DNA from: Triplophysa rosa | Lineage: Eukaryota; Chordata; Actinopteri; Cypriniformes; Nemacheilidae | Length of the DNA: 64,000 bases | Assembly: GCF_024868665.1 (NCBI RefSeq) | Contig: NC_079898.1 | Coordinates: forward strand, 8,090,561 to 8,154,560 | Direction of reading: 5' to 3' | In this document: piece by piece, positions 45,106 through 55,242 of the stretch | Numbering within the stretch: the first letter of the stretch is position 1 | Layout of the letters: the number at the start of each line of letters is the position of its first letter | Program-made: the position numbers and the translations under genes | Notes under the pieces: generated by a model | Told to the model about the DNA's origin: nothing | Seen by the model: the letters and a program-made list of their open reading frames with translations, nothing else | The model's database searches: none

Positions 45106-48100
45106 TATTCTTTTATTTTAAGAACAAGCACTTATGTTAATGAAATTGTGCTGTAATCTGTGTCAATACCCACAATGGTGATCGTTCACAGTCGGACATG
45201 GAGTTATGATCTGACCATTGAAAACTGATCAGTTTACATGACTCCTTCTCCTCACCTCAGTCTCAAACTGTGCTCCAAACATGTCCACCGGCAGACCGCT
45301 GGCCAGTGCGGGTTTCTGCTTCTCCACCCACTCTCTGAAGCAGAAAGGTGTCATAACGTTCATGGTGTTGAGTGGGTATGGGGCTGGCTTGATGGGTTTA
45401 GCTGCAAAAATCAAAACATAGTTACTAAAATTAAGATAAAAAATATTATTTTTTTATTATTGAGAGTATGATTTGATTAATATTGATTTAGTGATTTACT
45501 GGACGTTTAGCAGTTCCCCTTCAGTCAGTCTCTCGACGTTGTGTTGAGAGACAGACTGGGGTTTGATCTTGAGAACCAATCATCTCCGAGAGGAATTTTA
45601 AAATGCCAATGGGCTTGGCGAATGGCACATGCACACCAGTCCCCGCCCCGTGCATATGGGTATAAAAGGGAGATGGCGGCGGCCATTCACTCATCCTTTG
45701 TTCTTCGCAACCTGCGTGGCTTATGTCAAGCATTATCTCTTCATTATCTCTAGTATTCAACGACTTCTACTGCTGGATTTACGATGCAGAGCAGCGGACT
45801 TCTCCCTCCTGATAGCGGACTTCCCCTGGGCGTCTCGGCAGCGAGCTACAGATCTAAAAGAGTAAATTTCTCACAGTTGCTAGTGAGGTGTCCTTGGGTG
45901 TGACAGACTCATCCCTGAGTCAGATGGGCATGACACCTGCGTCACATGCGTCACATGCTTGGGGCTCAAGCATGCTGAGGCAGGATATGTCGATCTGGCA
46001 TGTTCTGTGTGTGAGAACATGGCGATTAAGGTGTTGCGGTCACGGCTGGCTACGTTCTTTGTGAGCGCTGCAGCCACCCCATCTGCTTCCCAGGCGAGTT
46101 ATTTCCCTGGACGGTGGGGCGGCAAAAGGCTATGTCGACAAGCCTGCAGACAGCTGCCACCTGGAGGGGGTCAGCCTAGACTTCCGTCCAAGGCTTGTAA
46201 GCTTTCTTCGACACTCGTGTCGAAGGCTTACAACACTGCAGGATATGCTGCTTCCGCCCTCCACACTATGGCGGTACTTCAGGTTTTTCAGGCTAAAGTC
46301 CTGAAAGACCTGGATGATGGGAAGGCCGACCCAACTCGCATGAATGAGTTATGCTCAGCCACTGACGTCGCGCTCCTGGTGACGAAGACCACGGCACGTG
46401 CCTTGGATCAGTCGATGTCCACACTTGTGGTCCAAGAGAGGCATCTGTGGCTCAATCTTGCACAGATGGGTGACACCCAGAAGGCCCGCCTTCTGGATGC
46501 GCCCATCTCGCAAGCTGGGCTGTTTGGTGACACCGTGGAGGATGTGTCACAATGGGGCAGAAGCAGGCTGAGGCGATCAAGCAGATCCTGCCGCGCCGTG
46601 ACCTGGCCACCTATCAGTCATCCTGGTCCCAAGTGTAGCCTACTTCCCAGCAGCCCGCCTCCCCGCGGCAGCTCCTCTGGATCCAGGGCCCTCTCAGAAG
46701 ATGGCACGCCCGAGACGCAGGCCCCCGTGGATGAAGGCATCTTTCCCCCATCATCAGGCTGCTAAGAAGACCTCTAAGCGGCCCTGATGGTAAGAACCCA
46801 GGGAAGAACCCAACATCGGGCCCGACCCCGGCCATACCAGCGCCCACGGGCCCGGCGCCCACATTCTCACAGAAAGAGTGTTTCTCCCTGAATTTTCTCT
46901 CTGCACAGCACCCTCGACTCGACGGTGTCATGGACGAACCATGTTGCCGACCGCAACCTCCACAGGACGTTGCGTCGGTCAGCGACAACAAGCAGGTAAG
47001 TCAACAGCACCGTCGACCTCCCCGGGTTCCGCCCCGTGCGAGGTGACCGCTCTGTCAGTCACTGAACCATCCTCCCACGGCACGGTGAAGCAGATCATCC
47101 CTCTAGTCCCGCTGTCACAGTTCTTGGACGCTTCTTGGCAAGAGTGCACCAGCCCGTCACGCTGGCTAGAGAAGACGATCCGTCTTGGTTATGCGATCTA
47201 GTTCGCCAGATGCCTGCCCAAGTTTCGGTGCATTCTACACTCTGCGGTTCGAGGGGAGAACGCTTCCGTGCTTCGGGCCAAGGTTGCCTGCCTTCTGGCG
47301 AAATGTGCGATCAAACCCGTCCCTCTAACCAAGATGTCTTCCGGGTTTTACAGCCTGTACTTCATAGTGCCCAAAAAAGGTGGGGGGCTGCGACCCATTC
47401 TGGATCTGCGCCTCCTGAACAAGCACCTACACAAGCTGCCGTTCAGGATGCTGACGCAGAAGCGCATCTTGGGCTCAGTTCATCACCAGGATTCGTTCGT
47501 GGCAATCAACCTGAAGGACGCGTACTTTCATGTCTCCATCCTCCCTCGGCACCGACCATTCCTGCGGTTCGCGTTTGAGGGAAGAGCGTATAAGTACAAG
47601 GTCCTGCCCTTTGGTCTGGCCCTGTCTCCTCAGGTTTTTAATAAACTCATGGAGGCTCCCTTAGCTCCCCTCAGGGAGCAAGGCGTGCGGATACTCAACT
47701 ATCACGATGACTGGCTTATCTTGGCACACTCGCGAGATGTGTTGTGTACGCACAGGGACCTCGTGCTCCGGCACCTAGACCGTCTGGGCCTACAGGTCAA
47801 CTGAGAAAAGAGCTAGCTCTCCCCAGAGCAGAGCTCCTCTTATCTCGGTATGGAAGTAGACTCTGTCCATATGTCAGAGCGTCTCACCAACGAGCGTGCG
47901 CAGTCGGTGCTGAACTGTCTGAAACTTGTCAGGCGGACTCCAACGGTCCCGCTAAAACATTTTCTTTGGCTCCTGGGGCACATGGCATCCTCGACAGGGG
48001 TAATCCCTCTCGGGTTGATGCACATGCGTCCGCTTCAGAGTCATGTTCCCTGGACGACGTGGCACACCGGCACCAGGCGCACGGGCACGCAGCATGCAGT

Positions 48101-51100
48101 ATCGGGGCAGTGGACAGTCCACGGCTGCGGTGGCACATCAACTGCCTAGAGTTGCTGGCTTTCCTTATGGCACTGAGGAGGCTCCTACCCCTCGTGCAGG
48201 ACTAACACATGCTGGTCCGGTCGGACAGCACGGCTGCCGTGGCGTACATCAATCACCAAGCCGGCATACACTCACGGCAGATGTCACGACTCGCCCGACG
48301 CCTCCTCCTCTGGAGTCAGCAGGTGATCAAGTCCCTGCGAGCCGCTTTCATCCCAGGCAAACTGAACCAGACAGCCGATGCGCTCTCTCATCAGGGGACG
48401 CCCCGCGGAGAATGGTGACTACATCCCCGCGCTCATATGGGAGCGGTTCAGCCAGGCGCAGGTGGACCTGTTTGCCTCCCTGGACTCCACCTATTGCCCG
48501 CTTTGGTACTCCCTGACCGAGGGACCCCTTGACACGGATGCCTTAGCACACAGCTGGTTGCGAGACAAGCGTAAGTACGCCTTTCCCCCAGTGAGCCTGT
48601 GCAAGGTCAGAGAAGAGGGACATCAAGTACTGCTAGTTGCGCCTTACTGGCCCAACCAGACTTGGTTCTCAGACCTGATGGCTCTCACAACCGTTCCCCC
48701 TGGCCGATTCCCCTGACAAAGGACCTTCTGTCGCAGGGGAAGGGCACGATGTGGCACCCCAAGCCAGGCCTCTGGAATCTCCATGTCTGGCCCCTGGACG
48801 GGACGAGGAGACCTTGAGTGACTTGCCGCCAGCGGTCAGAGAGACCGTCCTGCAGGCCAGAGCCCCCGCCACTAGGTGTTTATACACTTATAAGGGGCGT
48901 CTCTTCTCGTCCTGGTCTTCTTCCCATGGAGAGAACCCACGGAGTTGCCCGATCGGGACAGCGTTGGTCTTCCTACAGGAGAGACTCGAGAGTAACCTCT
49001 CCCCATCCATGTTGAAAGTGTATGTAGCCGCTATTGTCGCTCATCACGATCTTGTGGAGGGTAAGTCTCTCGGCCAACATGACCTGGTCACCAGGTTCCT
49101 TAGGGGCGCGAGAAGGGTGAATCCACCTCGACCACGCTCCATACCCTCTTTGGACCTTAATGTAGTCCTTCAGGGCCTTTGTACGGCCCCTTTCGAGCCC
49201 CTCAGAGATGCCAGTCTTTCTCATCTGACGATGAAGATGGCACTCTTGATGGCGCTCGCTTCTATCAAGAGGGTGGGGGACCTCCAGGCATTCTCCGTGT
49301 CCCATGGGTGCCTAGAATTCGGGCCCGGTAGCTCTCATGTTATCCTGAGACCCCGGCCAGGTTACGTGCCCAAGGTTCCCACCACTCCCTTTCAGGACCA
49401 GGTGGTGAACCTGCAGGCACTCCATGTTGGTGTCTCCACATGTAACCTCTCTTTGTGGTAGGATGTGGCCTCCGTAACACACTCTTCAACGAGGAGAGCA
49501 ATGTTTCCCCAAAGTTCCTAACGGCACCGGGCGGAGTCTCGCTAATAGAGACGAACGCCACTGTCCGTGATGACCGTCGGTACGAGCCTCTCAGGGTATA
49601 CTACTAGTACTGATCCCACTTGAAGATTACATCTCGCAGTAGCGCTCACTTGTGACTCGCTAGTCCAGTCAGTTTCGCTCCACTGGAGGTCGTGATACGG
49701 CTCAGCGCTGTGGCATGTAGAGATACGTTCCTAGTCTGTCTCTCAGCACAACGTCGAGAGACCGACTGAAGGGGAACGTCTCGGTTACGACTGTAACCTC
49801 CGTTCCCTGATGGAGGGAACGAGACATTGTGTCTTCATGCCACAACGCTTTGCCAACCCGCTGCAGCGACCGGGAGATGCCTCTCAGGTTTCTCAGCCCA
49901 AAAGATGAGTGAATGGCTGCCGCAATCTCCCTTTTACACCCGTATGCACGGGGCGGGGGTTGGCGTGTGTATGCCATTCCCATTGGCGTTTTAAAATTCC
50001 TCTCGGAGATGATAGGTTCTCAAGATCAAACCTCAGTCTGTCTCTCAACACAACGTCTTGTTCCCTCCATCAGGGAACGGAGGTTACAGTCGTAACCGAG
50101 ACGTTTTGCTGCCACTTTTAAAAGGGTTTCTCAGCAGTTCACTCATCATCAGTCACTGTATAGATTGTGTTGTGATATTTCAATGGCACTTTCATCTAGA
50201 CAGGGCGTTCACTTCACCATATATTTTACTCGCTCCACTCATTGAAAATGAATTGAAATGCAGCAATTTTTGGCCTGGTAGCTCATTGCAGCCTCTCTCA
50301 GTTTAGCTGCTATCTTTCTGTGGCTGAGTAAGATGAGTGATCTATCCATTAAAAAGTGTCTTCAGCTGCTAGAAGCCAAAAATGGAGGATGGATGGATGA
50401 GAATAATGCCGTATACTGTACAATATACTTCGACACATCTTACGTGGTTTATGAAAAAATCAGGAATCTTCCTGGCATCAATCTTGAGACATTTTACATG
50501 CACAGTGATCCATTTCACTATTTAATCTTCATTTTTATTGGAATGTAATTAAATTGTATAATCAATTATTTTTTTCATCTGCATACAACAATGCAAAAGT
50601 AATAAATAAAACTACAATAAAATGATTTTAACAGCTAACTGTGTTCTTGCTTTGTGGAAGTTGTTGTTTGATGTCTGGCATCATGAGTCAGATAAGAGAA
50701 AAGTATCCACCTGGGTCAGGCCTTCCTGTTTTATGCTGTTTGGAATCCATAAACCTGACATACACAAATGCAATCCCTGTGTTTGTACACATGCATACGC
50801 AAACATTAAAAAAGGAAAAATATTTTTAGAGAAGTCTAAATGACTTACTCTTTTATGACGGGAACAAGTTGGGTTCCGAGGTTTTCACAGTAGAACCAGC
50901 GCTCAAATAAGACATCAGTGGTATTGTCCACATAGTACCTTGAGTAAAGAAAATTCATTCAATTCACATATTAAAGAATTGTTTTGAAGATGGAGGTACT
51001 CACTGAAATATTTTCTATATAATGGCTTTCATTTACTATTATACTTCATAATAAACAAATATGTAAACAAACCTACACTCACCATGGCAAATAATAAATA

Positions 51101-54100
51101 TTGCACGCAATGGTACATTTTTCACTAAAAGATTTTTGTTAATCATTTCATGATTAGTTATATTGGTTTTATTGGTTTAATTAAGTAAAATTGTAATCTT
51201 TCTAAGGACGCTGGGAGCCTGATTAAGTAATCCCTGGGGATCAGGGTGTTAGAGCATGCATCATTTCTCTAGTAGAATGAATAGGGTCATGGAGCAGATA
51301 AAGGTCACAGTTAAGATTATGATCAAAATGGCACTCATAATTCACACGTTTGTTTATGATTCGGAGGTCACATTTAATATCTGGGGTACCTGAGCCCATC
51401 TGTTTCTGAGTCGAGTCTTCCCCTTTCCACCACCAGCCCAACTGTGTTTGCCTGTCTCTGGGGGGAATGTGGAATCCGTGCTGGAAGTAGGAACATCTGA
51501 AAACCACAGATGAAACCAGACTATTCAGTGTAGCACACGTCAATAAATACACCTCTTTCATGTTTGTAGGCCCAAGGGTGTTCTTATTTGTTTCGATGAG
51601 ATTTTACTCCTTAAATTCCTTACATTTAAAATAATAAAATTAACAGGATAGTTCATCCAAAAAAGGAAAATTCTTTCATTCACTCATTTGTATGACTTTC
51701 TTTATATGCAAAACACAAATGAAGATGTTTTGAAGTACATTGGTAGCCCCACAACATTGGTCCCCATTGTCTTCCATTGTATGGACACAAAACCATAAAG
51801 GCATTTCTCGAAATATCTTTTAAAGGTTTCGAACAACATGAGCGCCAGTAAATTATGAGATTTTTTCAACTATCACACATTAAAGTATAAAGCAACATAC
51901 GTATAAAGTATTTTTACATGAAGTATTTGGCATTGACATGGGATATTCTTTAAATGCTAGTAGTCTTATTATCAGGCAGAAAGCTGAAAAATTAAAGCAG
52001 CAATAAGTCTTAGTTTGCTCTCCGTTAAATCTGACTGTCTAGGAGGAACAATTGTCTGCGGCAGTATATGACAGATAATAATAGCAGAGCCATTTCTGAG
52101 GCAGCATGAACTGTGGGTAGTCAAGCCCGACCAGTGTCAGGATTCTCACCTCTCCCTCTCGGATATGCACATCTTTGTGCTTGCCGTTCTCGATCACTTT
52201 GAGAACCATGTCACCCCTCACCTGGTAAAAGAGCTGTAACACAAAGGGGAAGTGAAACAGGATCAGTCAGTGAAAAGAATTGTAGAATGTGGATTACACA
52301 ATTTTTTGTCTTTTCTTGTAACCATGACTTGTATTACAAATGTACCGCTGTTGTAACAGAAGCTCTTCTTATTTTGTGATTTAATTCATATACCTTGGAA
52401 TAAGAAGATTTATGGCAGATTAGGTAATAGCTTTGGGTTCCTGTAACTCAACCCAGCTCTGATGCCAAGGTGCTTGTCTAGCAAAGGTCATATGTTTAAT
52501 TCCCAGAAAAAAAAGAAAATTGATAAAATGCATACCTAATGCATTGATAAATGTAAATTCAATTTCGATACAGGATCCTTTAGCACAGCCACTGCTTTTT
52601 GACTGAAATTTTTTATCATTCTGTTCTATGAAATGTAAATGATTCAGTAAATCTGCCCTTAAACCTTAACAAATCCTACACTTAAATGGCACTCAACTGT
52701 AAACTTTTGTAACATGTTGTGTCTAGAAAACCTTTTCAATGTGTAGATTTTCTGTACACATGATCGCTGTTGTAGTTAAGGATGGTTTGCGCTGACCTCT
52801 AGTGACCAAAACTAAAGCATTACCCATTCCAAAGAGAACAGTCTGGCACACCAAAACTAGAGCATCTTTTCAAAGGTGTGACATTGTGGGCTGCTCAGCA
52901 AGAGACAGTTATATTCACTTCCTCCTGATGTTTGATTTTTGAAATGACATTTGCCTCTGTTCCATAAAAGTCTTAATTAAGGCTCGGGGGTGAATTCACT
53001 AATAATGAATTCTACTCGCTGAGAGTGTTGTTAATTTGCACAGACATTGTTTTAGAATTCGATTCACTAAAGTAATTATGCAAATCAGAGCTAAACATCA
53101 TTTGCATGAGACAATTCCCCATCTTGCATTTGGTTCATGAGTGCTGGATGAATGTGGAGAATGCAGCAGACCACTGCAAATCACCATCTGTAATAAATTG
53201 GACACTGACGGAGCAGTGCTTTAGATCTTTATTCCTCTCACTATTGTTATTTCTATTTTTCTTTCATGTTGATTATTTTGTTAGAATCGTAGTTAAATCA
53301 ATAGTTGTATTATCTCAAAATATGTCAGTGCCATTGTTTTGTATCAAGATGCACATCAGTAATGGTTTCTTATAAGGCATTTTAATAAATGCAACTTAAA
53401 TAGCCTAAATTAACTAAGGCATAGTCCTGGCTTAGGCTAAGCCTTGTCTATGAAACCGGGCCATAGTATCTTACATTTGGATTGAAAAGTTATTCTACAA
53501 CTTTATTGCCTAACTGTAGAAAAAAATAAATGACTTATTGGGTGTCACTGTCAACCATTATAAAATTACAAAAGGGCAATAAAGTGTGAGAAACACCAAA
53601 AATATGTTTAATATATACATATACTTGAAAACATTATATAATTGCACCATCACAGAGACTTTGTCCTCATTAAATAGAGTAAAAGCACAGTGTATTAAAG
53701 GGTCAAGTCCATGTAATGCAAAGGTAGCCACTTAGTGTGTGTAAATCCTGTCAAGTAATTTAACTTTCAGCATTTCAAAGTACAGCCAAGATTGTGCTTC
53801 CAATATTAGATCATTTTTATTTATTATATCCTCCTCTATTGATCTTTTTCGCTCATTATTTATGAGAAATTTAATATCACTGCTGTTTAAAGTCTTTATT
53901 GCTTTTATCACTCGCCAGTCTACTCAAGTTAAGAAGTCTGTGATAGTAATCTTTACGTTATATTCAATGAGCAGTGTGTATAGCACCTCACCTCTTCACC
54001 TTCCTCAATGTGATAATCCTTCCTTATGTTTGGACCACCAACATACATAATATTCAACTGATAAAAGAACCTAAAATGACATCATGTAAAATGGTCAGTT

Positions 54101-54253
54101 GTAATGGCACATGTCAACCTTCATGAAAGATAACCGCTTTGAAAGTTAACCCAAGCTCACTTACATTAATTTGTTGCACACAGGTGGTAGAAAAGAACTC
54201 TCATTCTCAGAAATCCACTTGTCAATGTTCACATGAAGAGATGTGTTGGTCAT
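37838..54253 (-). CDS. haao: 3-hydroxyanthranilate 3,4-dioxygenase, ten exons, intact
   Basis: This cytosolic iron enzyme opens the ring of 3-hydroxyanthranilate in the kynurenine pathway, leading to quinolinate and NAD. Exons in transcription order: 54,253-54,165; 54,070-53,992; 52,233-52,150; 51,496-51,390; 50,938-50,849; 50,754-50,711; 45,401-45,256; 44,711-44,646; 38,292-38,210; 37,913-37,838. All have AG acceptors and GT donors with matching phases, totalling 864 bases and 287 residues (human 286). The fold is a double cupin. Iron ligands His50, Glu56 and His94 and substrate contacts Arg46, Arg98 and Glu108 align with human His47, Glu53, His91, Arg43, Arg95 and Glu105. It ends DPERKRPY. 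Introns 6 and 8 are swollen by DIRS elements. The frame is unbroken, so the gene is probably functional. The start has no in-frame competitor. Confidence 0.97.
39547..40432 (-). pseudogene. DIRS tyrosine recombinase (copy C)
   Basis: The frame from about 40,055 holds [14 protein letters not shown], whose Arg fits the first catalytic block, followed by [20 protein letters not shown] and [20 protein letters not shown]. After a frameshift near 39,720 the end reads [20 protein letters not shown] then [13 protein letters not shown]. The expected HxxRG of the second block is not seen: the His is followed directly by SSWAL. The terminal Tyr context is also lost. This copy is probably catalytically dead. 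Confidence 0.75.
40299..41353 (-). pseudogene. DIRS RNase H and methyltransferase-like region (copy C)
   Basis: [20 protein letters not shown] (catalytic Asp) and [20 protein letters not shown] mark RNase H, which is broken by a stop after HVLVRSG. The following block ([32 protein letters not shown]) resembles the DAM-like methyltransferase described for DIRS elements, although the usual NPPY is not visible. Frames change several times. Confidence 0.65.
41471..42043 (-). pseudogene. DIRS reverse transcriptase (copy C)
   Basis: A 190-residue frame carries [38 protein letters not shown] (first catalytic Asp), [16 protein letters not shown] (YLDD) and [12 protein letters not shown]. The segment between 41,700 and 41,800 slips frame ([19 protein letters not shown] lies in the alternative frame). 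This is the most recognisable RT of the DIRS copies together with copy D. Confidence 0.82.
42101..43660 (-). pseudogene. DIRS gag region (copy C)
   Basis: Two overlapping frames (43,907-43,002 and 43,120-42,101) together carry gag segments shared with the copy at 15,915-18,588, including [20 protein letters not shown] and [20 protein letters not shown]. The frame ending at 42,101 runs on to [14 protein letters not shown], the junction to pol. The N-terminal zinc-binding head is partly out of frame. Confidence 0.65.
44004..44645. other. haao: haao intron 8, remaining part
   Basis: Intron sequence between DIRS copy C and exon 8. No further gene or clear repeat was found. Confidence 0.6.
45069..45103. 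repeat. (TA)n microsatellite in haao intron 7
   Basis: About 35 bases of alternating AT, in the intron between exons 7 and 8 of haao. Confidence 0.95.
45513..45740 (+). promoter_or_regulatory. Left inverted repeat and internal promoter of DIRS copy D
   Basis: It contains GGGTATAAAAGGGAGATGGC followed by a likely transcription start region and leader. The first about 45 bases are the reverse complement of 49,729-49,778. The same unit starts DIRS fragment F at 55,243. Confidence 0.65.
45907..46790 (+). pseudogene. DIRS gag (copy D)
   Basis: From 45,959 a 268-residue frame carries [20 protein letters not shown] (zinc-binding head), [40 protein letters not shown] and [12 protein letters not shown]. 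It shifts frame at about 46,550, after which the basic Pro/Ser-rich tail lies in another frame. The expected ATG position reads TAG, so the start is also lost. Confidence 0.7.
47135..47804 (+). pseudogene. DIRS reverse transcriptase (copy D), YHDD variant
   Basis: An open frame of 178 residues (47,268-47,804) spans [60 protein letters not shown] and [20 protein letters not shown]. The catalytic pair DD is present but the usual Leu before it is His (about 47,700-47,711), and AIDLKDAY reads AINLKDAY. A stop follows LGLQVN. The fingers and palm are otherwise complete. Confidence 0.85.
47850..48716 (+). pseudogene. DIRS RNase H and methyltransferase-like region (copy D)
   Basis: [54 protein letters not shown] and [18 protein letters not shown] are RNase H blocks in two frames. 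The frame 48,378-48,716 gives [60 protein letters not shown] and [11 protein letters not shown], the best-kept methyltransferase-like block here. Confidence 0.7.
48751..49461 (+). pseudogene. DIRS tyrosine recombinase, C-terminally deleted (copy D)
   Basis: An open frame of 236 residues has the N-terminal core-binding region ([37 protein letters not shown]), [18 protein letters not shown] with the first catalytic Arg, and [20 protein letters not shown]. It ends at [11 protein letters not shown]. The second catalytic block and the Tyr, seen as remnants in copies B and C, are absent. The residual frame is long and undamaged, but the enzyme lacks its nucleophile. Confidence 0.8.
49729..50105 (+). 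repeat. Internal complementary region and right inverted repeat (DIRS copy D)
   Basis: Bases 49,729-49,778 are the reverse complement of the element's first bases. Bases 49,776-49,835 are the reverse complement of its last bases (50,047-50,105). The two halves share AAC. The right inverted repeat between 49,880 and 50,046 mirrors the left promoter unit. Confidence 0.85.
51640..51870. repeat. Interspersed repeat related to 26,110-26,310, in haao intron 3
   Basis: TTCATCCAAAAAAGGAAAATTCT...TCATTCACTCATTTGTATGACTTTCTTTATATG is the familiar fish repeat of the 'attcactcaccctcatg' type, here decayed. The right edge is not clear. Confidence 0.45.
52430..52560 (+). repeat. Decayed tRNA-like SINE piece in haao intron 2
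   Basis: GGGTTCCTGTAACTCAACCC...AGCAAAGGTCATATGTTTAATTCCCAG resembles a tRNA-derived SINE head with A-box and B-box remnants (ancestral GGTTCGATTCCCAG-like). It is too decayed to be a tRNA gene. Confidence 0.45.
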
Positions 54254-54710
54254 TTTTCTTTCTAATTTAAGAATAGAGCAAGATAGATAGAGCAACAAAC
54301 TTTGTGACCAGTGATTTGTTTCACCAGTGAATTCCTGACAGACAACCTGTGTTGAATAATAGGGGCGGTGCTCATGCGTATGTGACCATGAGGTTGAAAT
54401 CCATGTTTACGCAGCAGTAACCTTTCAGTGCCTACACTGCAGCATTAAACATGGATTGTACAGCGAACACTTAATAGATCTAGACTGCCTGTTTTGCTTT
54501 TTAAAGTGGTGCATGACAAAAAACCTGATCAAAATCCTATATTCACATTTAATAAGAGTATTGTTTTGGGTAAAATAAGCCTAAGCAGAAATACCATTCA
54601 ATAAGAGAAAACAAAAAATGTAGTAACATTTATAATACATTTTTAAATTATAAATTATATATTAATTTTAGACATTTAGATATTTATTTATTTTATTAGT
54701 ATTATTATTA

Positions 54711-54737
54711 TTATTAGTAGTAGTAGTAGTAGTAGTA
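54711..54737. repeat. (TAG)n microsatellite
   Basis: Short run of TAG/AGT units upstream of haao, followed by a small CACTATA palindrome. Confidence 0.9.
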
Positions 54738-54765
54738 TACACTATACTACACTATAGTAGTAGTT

Positions 54766-54952
54766 CACTGTAAAAAAACAACTAGTACGATTTACTTAAT
54801 TCTTTGGGTAAATTTGCACAACATTTAGACTTTCAAATTTACTTAATAAAACTGCAAAAACAACTTTACAAAAAAATTACTTTAAAGAACTCTGTGCAAA
54901 ACTTGTGCAAATTTACACAAAAAAGTCAATCCTATAGTTGTTTTTTACAGTG
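54766..54952. mobile_element. MITE of 187 bases
   Basis: The inverted ends are CACTGTAAAAAACAACT-like and the flank TAGTT is present on both sides (54,761-54,765 and 54,953-54,957). The interior is AT-rich with no coding capacity. The superfamily is undetermined. Confidence 0.65.
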
Positions 54953-54980
54953 TAGTTGTAATGTAATGTATATATATAAA

Positions 54981-55242
54981 GCGCACGACGAAGGAGTAGA
55001 GTTGCAAAGAGTAGTTTTAATAAATCCACAGAAGAGAAAACCACAGGAACATAAACCACACGCAATAAAACAATACCGGACAAGGAACAGAGGAGAACAC
55101 AGGGCTTAAATACACAGGGAAACATAATCAAGGGAAACAGAAACAGGTGTGGAACTAATTAACAACTATGGAAACTAATGAATGAACACAGGCAAAACAG
55201 GAACAGAACTAAACCAGAACAAAACACAGCAAAACCGTGACA
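54981..55242 (-). mobile_element. LTR-like repeat, family 2, copy 1
   Basis: On the minus strand it starts TGTCACGGTTTTGCTG, has GTATTTAAGCCCTG as a TATA-like signal and TTTATTAAAACTACTC near its end. The same unit is at 60,881-60,988 plus 62,118-62,223. No internal retroelement sequence is attached, so it may be a solo LTR. DIRS fragment F begins at the next base. Confidence 0.6.

Larger units (their letters stand above)
45513..50105 (+). mobile_element. DIRS-type retroelement with complete termini (copy D), in haao intron 6
   Basis: It starts with GTT at 45,513 and ends with GTT at 50,103-50,105, antisense to haao. The left inverted repeat with an inward TATAAAAGG promoter (about 45,660) is repeated inverted near the right end (49,880-50,105), which has an extra tail of about 50 bases. 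The internal complementary region is at 49,729-49,835. Coding order is gag, RT, RNase H, methyltransferase-like block and the N-terminal two thirds of the recombinase; the recombinase end is deleted. It is a different subfamily from copies A-C (terminus GTTCCCCTTCAG). Confidence 0.92.
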
